Positions 8,018-17,214 of a stretch of DNA of 64,000 nt are shown here, piece by piece. The stretch is taken from positions 16,992 to 80,991 of the forward strand of contig JACPUH010000037.1 of the NCBI GenBank assembly GCA_016192345.1, given 5' to 3'. Position numbers and translations under genes: made by a program. How positions within the stretch are numbered: position 1 is the stretch's first letter; every line of letters starts with the position of its first letter. The notes below the pieces were generated by a model, which saw only the letters and a list, made by a program, of their open reading frames with translations, was not told where the DNA came from and searched no databases. The DNA is from Ignavibacteriales bacterium. GTDB lineage: Bacteria; Bacteroidota; Ignavibacteria; UBA10030.

Positions 8018-9382
8018 CTATCGTAAGACGACCATAGTTCGGGCGAGCGTAAACCCCCCGCCGGTGAGTCGATACAGGTACACGCCGCTCGGGAGGGTCG
8101 CGGATGAAACCGTCACCTCGTAGGATCCGGGCTGGTGGGTAAATTCAGCGAGCGTATCGACCTCGCGGCCAAGAGGATCGTAGAGCCGGAGCGTGTACGC
8201 TCCCCCCCGGGTAATATGATACCGGATCCGGGTTTGCGCGTTAAAGGGGTTTGGATAATTCTGTGACAACTCGAATGCGAGAGGAGGAGTTTCCCCCACC
8301 ATGATGGGAACGGAGGTTGTTGCCTTCAGTGCCGCACCCAGACTCGCCAGGAGCGGTTGTTGACCGTTCATGTAATCCTGACCGAGCGCCCAGAGAATGA
8401 CACCGCCGAGCGACTGGTTTTTGAGATACGCCGCCTTCTCCGCGATTGAAGCCGAGTCATCGTAACTGATGACCCGCGTCTGGAGAGAGTTCACAAGGAA
8501 GGGTGTGCGCGTCGGCAGGTCCCAGTGTCGTGTCCACCCCTGTTGAAGTAAGGGGGCGATGTTGATGTACGTAAGCTGTGAGGCACCCGTGCTTGGACCG
8601 AACAGGGTTGTGGCATTGAATTGCCATCCATAGAAGGGGATTCCGAAGAGGAGTTTTTCTGCCGGGATTCCCTTGGCCCGGTAGTGGGCCATGGAATTAT
8701 CGATCCATCCCTGATCGGTCGTCGCAGCGGTTCCGTAGAGCGCCGAATTCGGCCCTGCCTTGGTCGTCCAACTGCCGTAGAAGTCGTAGGTCATGATCCC
8801 GATCCAGTCGAGGACTTCCTTCATCACGGTCCAATCGTACCGGCCACTCCAGTCTCCCGAGGGGGCGGCAATGCTGAGCGAGAGCGGTGGCATGACCGTG
8901 TTGAACGCTGCGCGCAGTTCCTGAAACAAGAGGGTGGCATTCGGCCGGTCCGCCGGGGCCGGATACTCCCAGTCGATGTCGGCGCCGTCATAGCCGTAGG
9001 TCTGACAAAAATTTTTCAGGTTGGAGACAAACCGCGTACGGGCAGTCGGATCGGCGACCATGGTTGCAAAGCGGGGCGTCCGCACCAGATCCCATCCGCC
9101 GACCGAAATGACAACCTTGACGCCATGCTGATGCGCGGTTTGAATCAGCTCGGGATAATGAGCGAAGCCGCTCATCTCGAGAGTACCATCCGCAAACGGA
9201 AAGATGAACGCGTGGGCGATGTGCGTCAGATGCTGGTACTGTACCGCCGTGTGGGGATAGGACCCACGGATCCAACTCGGGTAATATCCCAGGACCATGC
9301 GCTCCCCCGCGGTTGCCGGACGCAGGAAGGCGGCGGCAAGGAACAGGAGGGAGAAGAAGAATCGTGTCGATGAACAGCGCAT
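8018..9382 (-). CDS. Secreted GH18 chitinase with T9SS sorting domain
   Basis: 454 residues from the ATG at 9382, preferred over an upstream ATG at 9499 because it follows AAGG and the stop of the TonB receptor and opens directly into a signal peptide (1-25, ending PATAG). The GH18 domain spans about 27-345: SVGGW (93-97), the catalytic DGADIDWEY (132-140, acid Glu139), and MTYDFYG (197-203). It would hydrolyse beta-1,4-N-acetylglucosamine chains by substrate-assisted catalysis. The C-terminus (about 360-454) has LSQNYPNPFN, LRLYDPLGREV and SGVYLYRL, ending VVLR: a type A sorting domain for export and surface attachment. It is inserted between the receptor and the 705-residue protein; the other cassette lacks it. 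Confidence 0.92.
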   Translation of the reverse strand: MRCSSTRFFFSLLFLAAAFLRPATAGERMVLGYYPSWIRGSYPHTAVQYQHLTHIAHAFIFPFADGTLEMSGFAHYPELIQTAHQHGVKVVISVGGWDLVRTPRFATMVADPTARTRFVSNLKNFCQTYGYDGADIDWEYPAPADRPNATLLFQELRAAFNTVMPPLSLSIAAPSGDWSGRYDWTVMKEVLDWIGIMTYDFYGSWTTKAGPNSALYGTAATTDQGWIDNSMAHYRAKGIPAEKLLFGIPFYGWQFNATTLFGPSTGASQLTYINIAPLLQQGWTRHWDLPTRTPFLVNSLQTRVISYDDSASIAEKAAYLKNQSLGGVILWALGQDYMNGQQPLLASLGAALKATTSVPIMVGETPPLAFELSQNYPNPFNAQTRIRYHITRGGAYTLRLYDPLGREVDTLAEFTHQPGSYEVTVSSATLPSGVYLYRLTGGGFTLARTMVVLR

Positions 9383-9390
9383 GGGATACC

Positions 9391-12300
9391 TTAGAAATTT
9401 ACCCGGAGTCCGAGCATGACGCGCCGGGGGTTCAGGAAGATGGGGGCGTCCCACCATCCTGTTTTGATGTGGCCGTCGTCGGATTTCCATTGTCCCCATT
9501 TGTCGCTCCCCCCCTGGTGTGGCAGACGCAGGGAAGCTTTATATTCGTCATACTGTGTGCGGAGCATGTTTTCGGGGATGAGCCACTTGTTGTTGGTAAG
9601 ATTCTTGATCGTGACGACGAACTCCATGGAGGCTCCACCGAGCCGGAACGCTTTCGAGCCGCGGAAATCCATATTCCAGAAATCCATGGCGTCGACGTAG
9701 ATCCGGTTCTTGACGTCGGCCTCTTCCGGGTTCCAGAGGATCCGGCCGCCGTCACGCCACTCAAAGAAGAAATTCAGGTACATTTCTCCGAGCCAGTACA
9801 CGCCGCCGAGGTTCGGGCCGAAATCGACCGGCGAGTGGATGTTGAGGTTGAAGTTTGCTCTCGGGCGCGGCTCCGTGTTGAAGAGGTTTGCCGACCGCTC
9901 TTCGTCCTTCGCATCGAGCCGATTCTCATACACCCGGGCGAGCCCGGACTGCCCGTAGCTCTGCAGCATATAATCAACCATGCTCGTGAAGGTGATCCAA
10001 CTGCCGAGCGGTCGCTCGAGGCGCACTTCGATGCCCCGCACGTCGTGGTAGGCGTCGGGGAAATATGCCCGCACGATGTTGTCCCGATAATAGTTGATGA
10101 ACTGGCGGCTGAGCGGTTCGTTCCGCACATCCTTGTAGTACGCCGTCACGTTGAAGAGGAACTCTCCAAGGAAGAGCTGTTCGTATCCGAATTCGTAGGA
10201 GATCGTCTTGCCCATGGTCAGGCCGGGAGTGGGAAGCAGGGTGGCCGCCAGGTCGATCGTCTGATTATACATGAAGGATGTCGCGGGGCGCTGGTAGAAG
10301 TGTCCGTAGTTGAAGTAGAGCTTGCTGCTCTCGGTGATGGGGAAGGAGACCCCCAGGCGGGGAGAAGCGAAGAGCTGCACTTCATTCTCTGTCTGCGGCC
10401 AGCCCGGAGGATTTTCCAGCAGGTCGCGGAAGAGCAGCCAGCGTTCATAGCTTCCCCATGCGCCGTCAAGGTTCTGATAGGTGTTGTTGTACAGTTCCGG
10501 GTAGTGATCGTCGACGGGCAGACCGACTTCGAACCCCTTTTTCATCGGGTTCAGGTAATCGAGGCGGATGCCCGCGTTCAGGATAATCCCGTCAAACTCG
10601 AGCTTATCCTGTACATAGAGCCCCATTTCGAGGGGTGTGGCGGTGTAGTACTGCCAGAGGTCCGGCGTGAAGGCCATTTGAGCCTGTAACCAGGTGCCGG
10701 TGTAGACAAAGAGCTTCTGGAGGCGGGCGGAGAACCCCGCTTCCAATTGATGATGCCGGCCCAACTGTGCGGTCACGTCAGCTTTGAACTGGCCGACCAT
10801 GGAGTAGGAGGAATCCACACGCTGCAGGCCCCCGTACAGCCGCCACATGTTGAGAGCATCGCTCCCGGGATTCGTGGAGGCGTTCGGGCTGCCGCCGATC
10901 GGAACGTTCGGGTATCGAATGTCGGGAAGGTTGGGGTTCCTGTTTGGCAGGGTGAACCACGCGTCGGCGCCTGAGGTGTCCAGAGCGAAGGGTGAAAGCG
11001 TTTGATCGGTGTACCCCACCTGAAAGTCGAGCGTGTAGAAAGCCCGCCGGTCAAATGTGTGCGTCAGTTTTGCGCCCCCCACGAAGTACCGCTGGTTGTA
11101 AAACTGCAGCCGGCTCTTGTTGAACATCTGCCAGAGGTTGTCCCCCGCCAGGAGCCGGGCTTGCTGGCGGACGGAGGATTCCGTGCTGTTGAGGAAGTTA
11201 AAACTTGACGAGGCGTCAACGAGGGCCCCGCCGTAGGATGTGGTCTGTCCGCCGCTGACCGTCTCCACGTTGGCATAGAGTCCATTGATGGAGAGGCGCA
11301 TATCGCTGGCGATTTGTGTCGTCAGTTTGAGCTGGGTGTTCCAGTCGACATAGTTGTTGCGTGGCCCGAGCGGGAACGCGAGCTGGGAATCTTCGTACTT
11401 GAATCCCAGCAGGAAGGTGGTGTTCTCCGCGTACGGTCCGATCAACGGAAGGCCGGCCCCCGGGAACGGACCGGTGATGCTTCCTTCGACGAAGAGATCC
11501 GGTTTGTCGGCATGCCGGTACTGCGGATGTTGGCGCTTCCACAGCTCGAGCTTGTCCAAGGTGTCGAGGTTGCGATCCGGGGTAAAACGGTTAGCCCAGC
11601 CCTGGAAATTGCGGAACTCGATCGGGACGGTTGTATCCCCGGGGGTGACCCCTTTCAGGGCGTACTCCCCTGCGAAGATCCTGTAGATCCATGACTCATC
11701 GCTCCAGGGGTTCGTACCGAAGTATTTTTTCTGTGCAGGGATTTGATCGACTTTCAACGCAACGGTATAGCGGTCGCGATACCCGTCTTTCGTGACGACA
11801 TTCAGAAGCCCCGACCGGATGCCGCCATACTTGGCCTGGAACCCGCCGGTCAACACCTGGATCTCCTCCACGGTCGTCGAGTTGAGGGCGAGATACGAAT
11901 TCTCCGAACGGGGATCCTGCAACGAGATGCCGTCGATGCGGACGTCGGTCTCGCGGATGGCGCCTCCCCGCACACTCAAGCCGTTTCCTTCGGCTCCGCT
12001 AACCAACTCGACACCTTTCACCCGGTTTACAAATTCATCCATACGTGTCACCGGCATCTGTTCCAGGCGCGAGGTCATGATCACTTCCTGAGTCCCGGCA
12101 ACGTCCGGTTTGATCATTTCGCGTTTTGCCGTCACGACCACCTGTTCGAGTTCGATCGCCGTCATCGCCAGCGTAAAATCGATCGTGACGGTGCGATCGA
12201 GTTCCACGCGGATCGGTCGCTGCGCCGTCGATGTGAATCCAACCATGCTGGCCTTCACGACATAGGTGCCGGGGGGGACGTTCAGGATGAAATAATAGCC

Positions 12301-12549
12301 GTTGACGTCGGTTGCACCTCCGAGCTGCCGGCCCAGCGATACCTCCGATCCGTCCGGTAAGATCGAATGGGTGATCAGCACGTTGGCTCCGGGGAGCGGT
12401 TCACCGGTCTCTCCGTCGGTCACACGCCCGGTCAATTTCCCGCTCGAGGCGTTCAAGAGGGTCGCGAAGACTGTCAGGAAGAGGACGGTTAACAAAAGTC
12501 TACCCATGACAGTGGCAAACGAGCTTGGCTGGATCATACAATACCCCAT
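9391..12549 (-). CDS. TonB-dependent receptor, Oar-like with CarboxypepD_reg-like domain (cassette 1)
   Basis: Up to 1052 residues. The ATG at 12507 (MGRLLLTVLF) or 12537 would give a cleaner signal peptide, so the first 4-14 residues are doubtful. After the signal comes a carboxypeptidase-regulatory-like domain (GKLTGRVTDGETGEPLPGANV, about 37-125), then a plug (LSVRGGAIRETDVRIDGI, GGFQAKYGGIRSGLLNVVTKDG) and a large 22-strand barrel ending in an aromatic residue (MLGLRVNF). Such receptors import or move large ligands through the outer membrane using ExbBD/TonB energy. It heads cassette 1 and has a strong promoter about 400 bp upstream. No SusD partner is present. Ligand unknown; the chitinase next door suggests chito-oligosaccharide as one possibility. 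Confidence 0.88.
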   Translation of the reverse strand: MGYCMIQPSSFATVMGRLLLTVLFLTVFATLLNASSGKLTGRVTDGETGEPLPGANVLITHSILPDGSEVSLGRQLGGATDVNGYYFILNVPPGTYVVKASMVGFTSTAQRPIRVELDRTVTIDFTLAMTAIELEQVVVTAKREMIKPDVAGTQEVIMTSRLEQMPVTRMDEFVNRVKGVELVSGAEGNGLSVRGGAIRETDVRIDGISLQDPRSENSYLALNSTTVEEIQVLTGGFQAKYGGIRSGLLNVVTKDGYRDRYTVALKVDQIPAQKKYFGTNPWSDESWIYRIFAGEYALKGVTPGDTTVPIEFRNFQGWANRFTPDRNLDTLDKLELWKRQHPQYRHADKPDLFVEGSITGPFPGAGLPLIGPYAENTTFLLGFKYEDSQLAFPLGPRNNYVDWNTQLKLTTQIASDMRLSINGLYANVETVSGGQTTSYGGALVDASSSFNFLNSTESSVRQQARLLAGDNLWQMFNKSRLQFYNQRYFVGGAKLTHTFDRRAFYTLDFQVGYTDQTLSPFALDTSGADAWFTLPNRNPNLPDIRYPNVPIGGSPNASTNPGSDALNMWRLYGGLQRVDSSYSMVGQFKADVTAQLGRHHQLEAGFSARLQKLFVYTGTWLQAQMAFTPDLWQYYTATPLEMGLYVQDKLEFDGIILNAGIRLDYLNPMKKGFEVGLPVDDHYPELYNNTYQNLDGAWGSYERWLLFRDLLENPPGWPQTENEVQLFASPRLGVSFPITESSKLYFNYGHFYQRPATSFMYNQTIDLAATLLPTPGLTMGKTISYEFGYEQLFLGEFLFNVTAYYKDVRNEPLSRQFINYYRDNIVRAYFPDAYHDVRGIEVRLERPLGSWITFTSMVDYMLQSYGQSGLARVYENRLDAKDEERSANLFNTEPRPRANFNLNIHSPVDFGPNLGGVYWLGEMYLNFFFEWRDGGRILWNPEEADVKNRIYVDAMDFWNMDFRGSKAFRLGGASMEFVVTIKNLTNNKWLIPENMLRTQYDEYKASLRLPHQGGSDKWGQWKSDDGHIKTGWWDAPIFLNPRRVMLGLRVNF

Positions 12550-12944
12550 CGGATGGAAAAAGGGTTTTTATCAGAATCCTCTGGTCCCGGGCGAAAGGAG
12601 GTGAATGCCTTTGCCTACCAGAAGAGGATGAGCGTCTGTTGTGAGAGGGGGTGACCGGTGCCCATGATCGGGGGAAGACCCCGGCAGACCAAGCCGCTCC
12701 GTGACATCGTGCCATAAACGGAGTACGGCGCCTTCAGGTTCTTACGGGACCCAAAGGAGGCGCGGATTGTTACAAAAGAGAATTGGTGATACGGAGTGAA
12801 CCAATGCTCGCCCAAATCCGGCACAGCCTGGCAACAACGAAAGGCAAATCACGGTATGACCTCTGCGATGAAGAACGTGCGTTACACACTTGCCCGGAGT
12901 TATGGAACACCCATCACTCAGTCCGCTCTTCTTCTCACGGCGCA
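12550..12944 (-). promoter_or_regulatory. Long untranslated leader of the cassette 1 TonB receptor
   Basis: Between the promoter at 12945-12973 and the receptor start lie nearly 400 bases with no credible gene on either strand. The frames that open here begin inside the promoter or lack ribosome sites. GC-rich inverted segments are present (for example the CCCCGG/GGGGG region near 12650-12685). I recognise no known riboswitch class. The span may be a structured leader or simply spacer. Confidence 0.35.
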
Positions 12945-12973
12945 AATATAGACAAGGTTACGCCATTTGTCAA
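12945..12973 (-). promoter_or_regulatory. Sigma-70 type promoter for the TonB receptor operon
   Basis: Minus-strand -35 TTGACA (12973-12968) and -10 TATATT (12950-12945) separated by exactly 17 bases. Transcription would start near 12938 and read into the receptor. Confidence 0.75.
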
Positions 12974-13104
12974 GAGAATATCCGTTGTGAGAACAGAATT
13001 AATACATCGATCAAAAGTCATTCTCTTTTCTGAGAACGTCCCTCTGCAATATAAAAAAAGGCCTCCTCAGCTTTGGGGATGCCCTTTCGAATTGCGATAA
13101 ACAA

Positions 13105-13136
13105 GAACCTGGCCCCGCGCGAACGGAGCCAGGTTC
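13105..13136 (-). terminator. Rho-independent terminator after the beta-propeller gene
   Basis: Perfect 9 bp stem GAACCTGGC/GCCAGGTTC with a 14-base loop. On the minus strand it is followed by TTGTTTAT. It lies about 65 bp past the stop at 13202 and separates this gene from cassette 1. Confidence 0.65.
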
Positions 13137-13201
13137 GGAGAAACTTACTTCGACAGCATTGCCGCCAGAAAACAGCGGGATTACTCCTCGTTCCACAAGA
13201 A

Positions 13202-14563
13202 TTATTTGAGGAGCATCATCTTGCCGGACAACCGTTGTGCACCGGAGGTCAGGACATAAACGTAGGTTCCGGAGGGGAGTCGGGCCGCATCGAATGTTGC
13301 GGTATACGATCCCGCTTCCATCATCCTGTTGACGAGGGTCGATACTTCGCGTCCCATCAGGTCGTACACCTTCAGCGTGGTCACCCCGGCCGAGGCGATC
13401 TCAAATTGGATCTTGGTCGACGGGTTGAAGGGGTTCGGGAAGTTCTGGGACAGTGTATAGCCGGTCGGAACGATGTTGTCATCACGCTCCACGCTCACAC
13501 CAAACCCTTTGATGAACCGGATCACTGCCGGGACTGCCGTGGCGTTGAAGTGGCCGACGTACACGGTGTCTCCCGTCGGACTGAAGGCAAGTCCTCGTGG
13601 CAATAACGAAGTGGGAGCGGGGAGGAATTCATCCCAGGCACTGATATGGAAACTGTCCACCACTGCCTTTGTGGTTGGGTTGTAAGCGTAAGCGGTGTTC
13701 GGAGTATATGTGTTGGAACTGTTGTTTCCGGCAACCGCCCAAATGTGGCCGGTTGTGGGGTGAACCGCGATCGCTTCCACCCCGGCTCCAAGAAAGATGC
13801 TATCTTTCAACGCGTATGGCCCAATGGTGCCCGCGCTTGATTCATAGACGTATGTCTTCCAGTCTGTAAAGCGCGGCACGTAGACGTTATTTCCATTACG
13901 CGAGACGGCTATTGCGCGGCCAATGGCAGGGACGGAACTGGAAAATTGGGTCCCCTGAGAGCCATCGGGGTTCAGTATCATCCCGGGGGTTCCACCCAAC
14001 ACCGAACAAATAAAATATTCACCATCGTTATTTACGTCAACGGATGCAATGTTGTTTTGCAGTACGTTGACCCCGCCGACTGGACTCAAAAGGAATCTTT
14101 TTGCACCTTGCCCGGTTTTGTAATCAATTTCCCAGATCAAGGGACCCGGCTTATAGGCGAGGGATCCCCAAACGGCCACAAAATTACCATTTGAATGATT
14201 AATGTTCCCGCCGGTTGACCCCGACCTGATGAGCGTATCGGTCACACCCCCTGAACTGAGAATAGTAATCGGGGAAAAACTGGCCTGTGTCCCGTTGGGA
14301 TTGAAAGCAAGGATCGGAAAGAGTCTTGCTTTTGTCCCTTCGGCCGTGGTGATCGAATCGCGCGTGGTATTTTCAGAGCGGGTCTGAATCCAGACTTTGC
14401 CCGCAGGGTCAACACCAATGCCGACATTGATGACGCCGCCGATTAATTTGTAGGCGTTGCTGTCTGCAGGGAATGGCCCCGCATACCCATACTTCGTGCT
14501 CTGACCGAGCGAGACCGCGACAAGCGCCAGAAGCACAAGGAAAATCCCGAACAATCTTCTCAT
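13202..14563 (-). CDS. Secreted beta-propeller protein with T9SS type A sorting domain
   Basis: 453 residues. Signal peptide 1-20 (LLALVAVSLGQ). Residues 25-360 contain repeated beta-propeller-like blades (NNDGEYFICSVLGG, AIAVSRNGNNVYVPRF, AIAVHPTTGHIWAVAG, GLAFSPTGDTVYVGHF), resembling YncE/SMP-30-type propellers. The C-terminus has YTLSQNFPNPFNPSTKI, LKVYDLMGREVSTL and SGTYVYVL, ending MMLLK, a clear type A sorting domain. The lipoprotein gene at 14668, also propeller-like, is 104 bp upstream, so they are probably expressed together. No enzyme residues are recognisable; a surface binding or structural role is the safest reading. Confidence 0.75.
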   Translation of the reverse strand: MRRLFGIFLVLLALVAVSLGQSTKYGYAGPFPADSNAYKLIGGVINVGIGVDPAGKVWIQTRSENTTRDSITTAEGTKARLFPILAFNPNGTQASFSPITILSSGGVTDTLIRSGSTGGNINHSNGNFVAVWGSLAYKPGPLIWEIDYKTGQGAKRFLLSPVGGVNVLQNNIASVDVNNDGEYFICSVLGGTPGMILNPDGSQGTQFSSSVPAIGRAIAVSRNGNNVYVPRFTDWKTYVYESSAGTIGPYALKDSIFLGAGVEAIAVHPTTGHIWAVAGNNSSNTYTPNTAYAYNPTTKAVVDSFHISAWDEFLPAPTSLLPRGLAFSPTGDTVYVGHFNATAVPAVIRFIKGFGVSVERDDNIVPTGYTLSQNFPNPFNPSTKIQFEIASAGVTTLKVYDLMGREVSTLVNRMMEAGSYTATFDAARLPSGTYVYVLTSGAQRLSGKMMLLK

Positions 14564-14667
14564 GATTGTCTCCTTGCTAAATGTGAATTGTGTTAGTGAG
14601 TGGTGGATTAGTTGGAAAAAAACGCAATAGTGTAAAAAGAACGCACACCTCTTCCATGAATCACTCC

Positions 14668-15876
14668 TTATTGGCCATAATAAGGAGCGGTGGTTTTGCC
14701 CCAGAGTACCTTCAGAAGCGCTCCCGAAGTCGTTGAAACATACAGCGCATTACCGTTTCCCCCCATCAATGCCAATATGCCGGTCCCGAACGAGGTCGAG
14801 TAAGCGCGGTAGGGGGACGCGTAGGACTTGGATGGCGCCACGAGAACGAGGTACGCAGGCGCGTTGGTCCCGATGTATAAATAACCATCGGAGGAAAATG
14901 TCATCGAGGTCGGTATAAGCCCCTGTCCGGCAAAAGCCGCGCCAAAGTCAAAATAAACTTCCGGCGTCCCCAGATCTTCACCCGAGATCGCCGCGCGCCA
15001 AATTTGGTCACCCGAAGCGGTGGTTGCCGCAAAATAGAGATGGCCGCCATAGACCCGGACGGAGCGCACATTGCCGACAAAGGGGAAAGCTTTCGTTGTC
15101 GCATTCGGCCGGATGAGATAGAGATTGGAATTGTTTCCCCCCACCCACAGGTTCTGATTCTGGTCAAACTCGATGTCGGTTGCGAACACCCCTACAGGAA
15201 ACGCAACCCAAAGAGCTGCTGCGGATCCGCCCCCGGCGGGAAAACGATACACTGCGCGAATCCCCCGCGCAGTGTAGAGAAAGCCTCCAGGCCCGAATCG
15301 GAGAGAGGTCCACTGGGGTGTTCCTCCCGTTTCGGGAGCATATTCGGACCGTACCCCTGCGGTGGTAAACTTGAAAATTCTGGCGTTGACCCCCTCCGGT
15401 TTAATGGAAACGGTGAGATTCCCGCTTGCGTCACGTGTCATAGGCCCGGCTGTCTCCGTTGGCCCAAGATTCCCGAAAGCGACGACAGCCGCCGTCAGGT
15501 CATACTTCACCGTGTTGCTGAACAAGCTGGCGCCCGTGACACCGGTTTTGATCTCAATACCGCTGCCGGGTGTGAGCGGTGATAAAAGTCGCAACTGGGT
15601 CGTGCTTGCGCTCAACAAGGAAGCAGGCGTACCGTTGAAATAGACCGTATTTTCTGAGAGGGTCGCCGAGAAGTTGGTGCCGGTGATGGCCAGCGTGTCG
15701 ACCGCGGCAAGCGCGCCGCCCGAGGGAGCAACGCTCGTGATCGTCGGGTCGGGTCGCGGGCTTGCATAGTTCGGGTCGTACAAACTCCCCGTTTTTTCAT
15801 TTTCACAACCGATCAACATCAGAGAAAGAACCGCGATCGGCGCGAGAAGGGACGAGCTGAGAAGTTTCATAATCAT
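14668..15876 (-). CDS. Lipoprotein with IPT/TIG domain and beta-propeller-like repeats
   Basis: 402 residues. Type II signal peptide with lipobox LIGC (Cys about 24). An IPT/TIG domain follows (PTITSVAPSGGALAAVDTLAITGTNFS, NTVYFNGTPA, about 43-130). The rest resembles a six-bladed propeller (FKFTTAGVRSEY, LRFGPGGFLYTARG, IEFDQNQNLWVGGNN, MTFSSDGYLYIGTNA). The arrangement recalls surface glycan-binding lipoproteins that partner TonB receptors, but no SusD/SusE signature is seen. It follows the PorV gene of cassette 2 after a 193 bp repeat-bearing gap. The start could be two codons further in, at a second ATG. Confidence 0.7.
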   Translation of the reverse strand: MIMKLLSSSLLAPIAVLSLMLIGCENEKTGSLYDPNYASPRPDPTITSVAPSGGALAAVDTLAITGTNFSATLSENTVYFNGTPASLLSASTTQLRLLSPLTPGSGIEIKTGVTGASLFSNTVKYDLTAAVVAFGNLGPTETAGPMTRDASGNLTVSIKPEGVNARIFKFTTAGVRSEYAPETGGTPQWTSLRFGPGGFLYTARGIRAVYRFPAGGGSAAALWVAFPVGVFATDIEFDQNQNLWVGGNNSNLYLIRPNATTKAFPFVGNVRSVRVYGGHLYFAATTASGDQIWRAAISGEDLGTPEVYFDFGAAFAGQGLIPTSMTFSSDGYLYIGTNAPAYLVLVAPSKSYASPYRAYSTSFGTGILALMGGNGNALYVSTTSGALLKVLWGKTTAPYYGQ

Positions 15877-15888
15877 GGGAAGGTTTAG

Positions 15889-16070
15889 AGTTTCAAGTTG
15901 AAAAGTTCAAAGTTGATGTCAAGTTGCCAAGGCTCCAAAGTGTGGAATGCTATCGCATTCGAAGGTTTGTATAGCCTATATCCGAGTAGTCACACGCTAA
16001 CGCGTGTGTTGGTAACAGGCTTCCAGCGGCCTCCGGCAGTTTAAAGTTTCAAGTTGAAAGGTTCAAAGTT
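15889..16070. repeat. Repeat unit bounded by 26-bp direct repeats with two internal hairpins
   Basis: A 26-base sequence beginning AGTTTCAAGTTGAAA occurs at 15889-15914 and again at 16045-16070 with one mismatch. Between them are two perfect hairpins with four-base loops: GAATGC-TATC-GCATTC (15945-15960) and CACACGC-TAAC-GCGTGTG (15991-16008). No coding potential is seen. The second direct repeat ends at the first base of the PorV stop codon. Confidence 0.75.
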
Positions 16071-17134
16071 TAAAACCCGAATCGCAGCGAGAAGCGCTGC
16101 ACATCGTTGAACACACCAAAAGGGGTGTACGCATAATCGAGGGCAAATTTCGTCCCCGCCAGCGAATGTTGGAAGCCGAGACCGTACGAAACGCTATGCT
16201 CGTCCGCCGGACTCACATATCCGATACGAAAGGCAAAGGTGTTCATGAACATATATTCAGCACCGATCCTGATCTGTTCCGGGAAATCGCGCGGGTGTTC
16301 CGCGTCCACGGCCAGAAGCAACGATTGCGTCTCTCGGTCAAAGTCGAACAGGTCCATCGCGTTGAACGATATTCCCAGCTTGAACGTCAGGGGCAGTTGA
16401 AAGCCCTCTTTCTGGTAGGTGACTTCTCTCGCAAAGTTGCGGACCGTCATACCGATGTTCAGGCTCTTGAACCCGGTTCTGTAGAGGACTCCAAAGTCGA
16501 ACGCGACAACGTCGAGAGAGTTCTTTACTTCCTTCTTCGCGGAATCGCTGACGCCGGTGGCGGCTCCCGAACCATCCGTGATATAGCCCGCTTCGACAAT
16601 GCCCGTGCCGAGGTTCTGGTTCACGAACTTCACGTTGCCTCCAACGGAGAATTTATCGGTCAACGAACGGGCATAGCCAATGCCGATGGCGTAGGCATTC
16701 GGTTTGAATGTGCCGACGTCAAGGAATCCCTGCGAGTTGTTGGCGAGGATGGTCGCCTCGATCTCGCCGTAATCGACATACTGGAAACTGATCCCGATGA
16801 CGCCGTAGTCTCCCCCCGCCGGGGCAAAAGCAACCGAGGCGGCGGAATGCTTGATATCCCCGATCCAACTGACCTGGCTCAGGGAGGCTTCGGCAACCAT
16901 CCCGAGGTTTGCCATCCCGGCCGTGTTGTAGAACATGGAACTGGAATACCCGTCCGTGGAGGTGAACGCATCCGCAAGCGCAGCCTGGCGCGCGTTCAAT
17001 CCCACATTGAGGAACTTCATGCCGGTCTGTGCCAGCTTCTGGTTCGTTCGCTGCGCCGGAGAAAGAGAGGGAAGCAGGGCGACAACGATCGCCACGAGGA
17101 GAATTGTCGCTGTACTATGTGTCCGTTTTCGCAT
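16070..17134 (-). CDS. PorV/PorQ family outer-membrane protein (cassette 2)
   Basis: 354 residues from the ATG at 17134; the open frame extends to 17329 but that part overlaps the upstream gene and has no signal. Signal peptide 1-30 (ILLVAIVVALLPSLSPAQ). The PorV/PorQ N-terminal signature is present: GMKFLNVGLNARQAALADAF and SSMFYNTAGMA, then barrel strands, ending DVQRFSLRFGF. Predicted role: outer-membrane partner of T9SS cargo, most obviously the 718-residue protein immediately upstream. Gene order matches cassette 1. It shares the general fold but not close identity with the PorV at 4814. Confidence 0.82.
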   Translation of the reverse strand: MRKRTHSTATILLVAIVVALLPSLSPAQRTNQKLAQTGMKFLNVGLNARQAALADAFTSTDGYSSSMFYNTAGMANLGMVAEASLSQVSWIGDIKHSAASVAFAPAGGDYGVIGISFQYVDYGEIEATILANNSQGFLDVGTFKPNAYAIGIGYARSLTDKFSVGGNVKFVNQNLGTGIVEAGYITDGSGAATGVSDSAKKEVKNSLDVVAFDFGVLYRTGFKSLNIGMTVRNFAREVTYQKEGFQLPLTFKLGISFNAMDLFDFDRETQSLLLAVDAEHPRDFPEQIRIGAEYMFMNTFAFRIGYVSPADEHSVSYGLGFQHSLAGTKFALDYAYTPFGVFNDVQRFSLRFGF

Positions 17135-17214
17135 GGGAAATATCCAATGTTTGATGTGTTTCGATGCCGGGCCGTTCCCCGTGTCGGAAAGCCGGGAGAA
17201 TTCCGGCATTTCAC

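Noticed and set aside
9313..10689. Long plus-strand open frame (458 codons) opposite the TonB receptor
   Set aside because: It lies wholly antisense to a receptor with clear domains, its translation has no known motifs, and there is no ribosome site. Long antisense frames are common in GC-rich genes.
12742..12945. 67-codon minus-strand frame in the receptor leader
   Set aside because: Its start codon falls inside the -10 element of the promoter, so it could not be translated from that transcript; no ribosome site or family.
13202..15876. Possible SusD/SusE-type partner genes for the TonB receptors
   Set aside because: The lipoprotein and secreted protein are propeller-like and lack SusD TPR or SusE signatures, so a classic SusCD locus is not supported.
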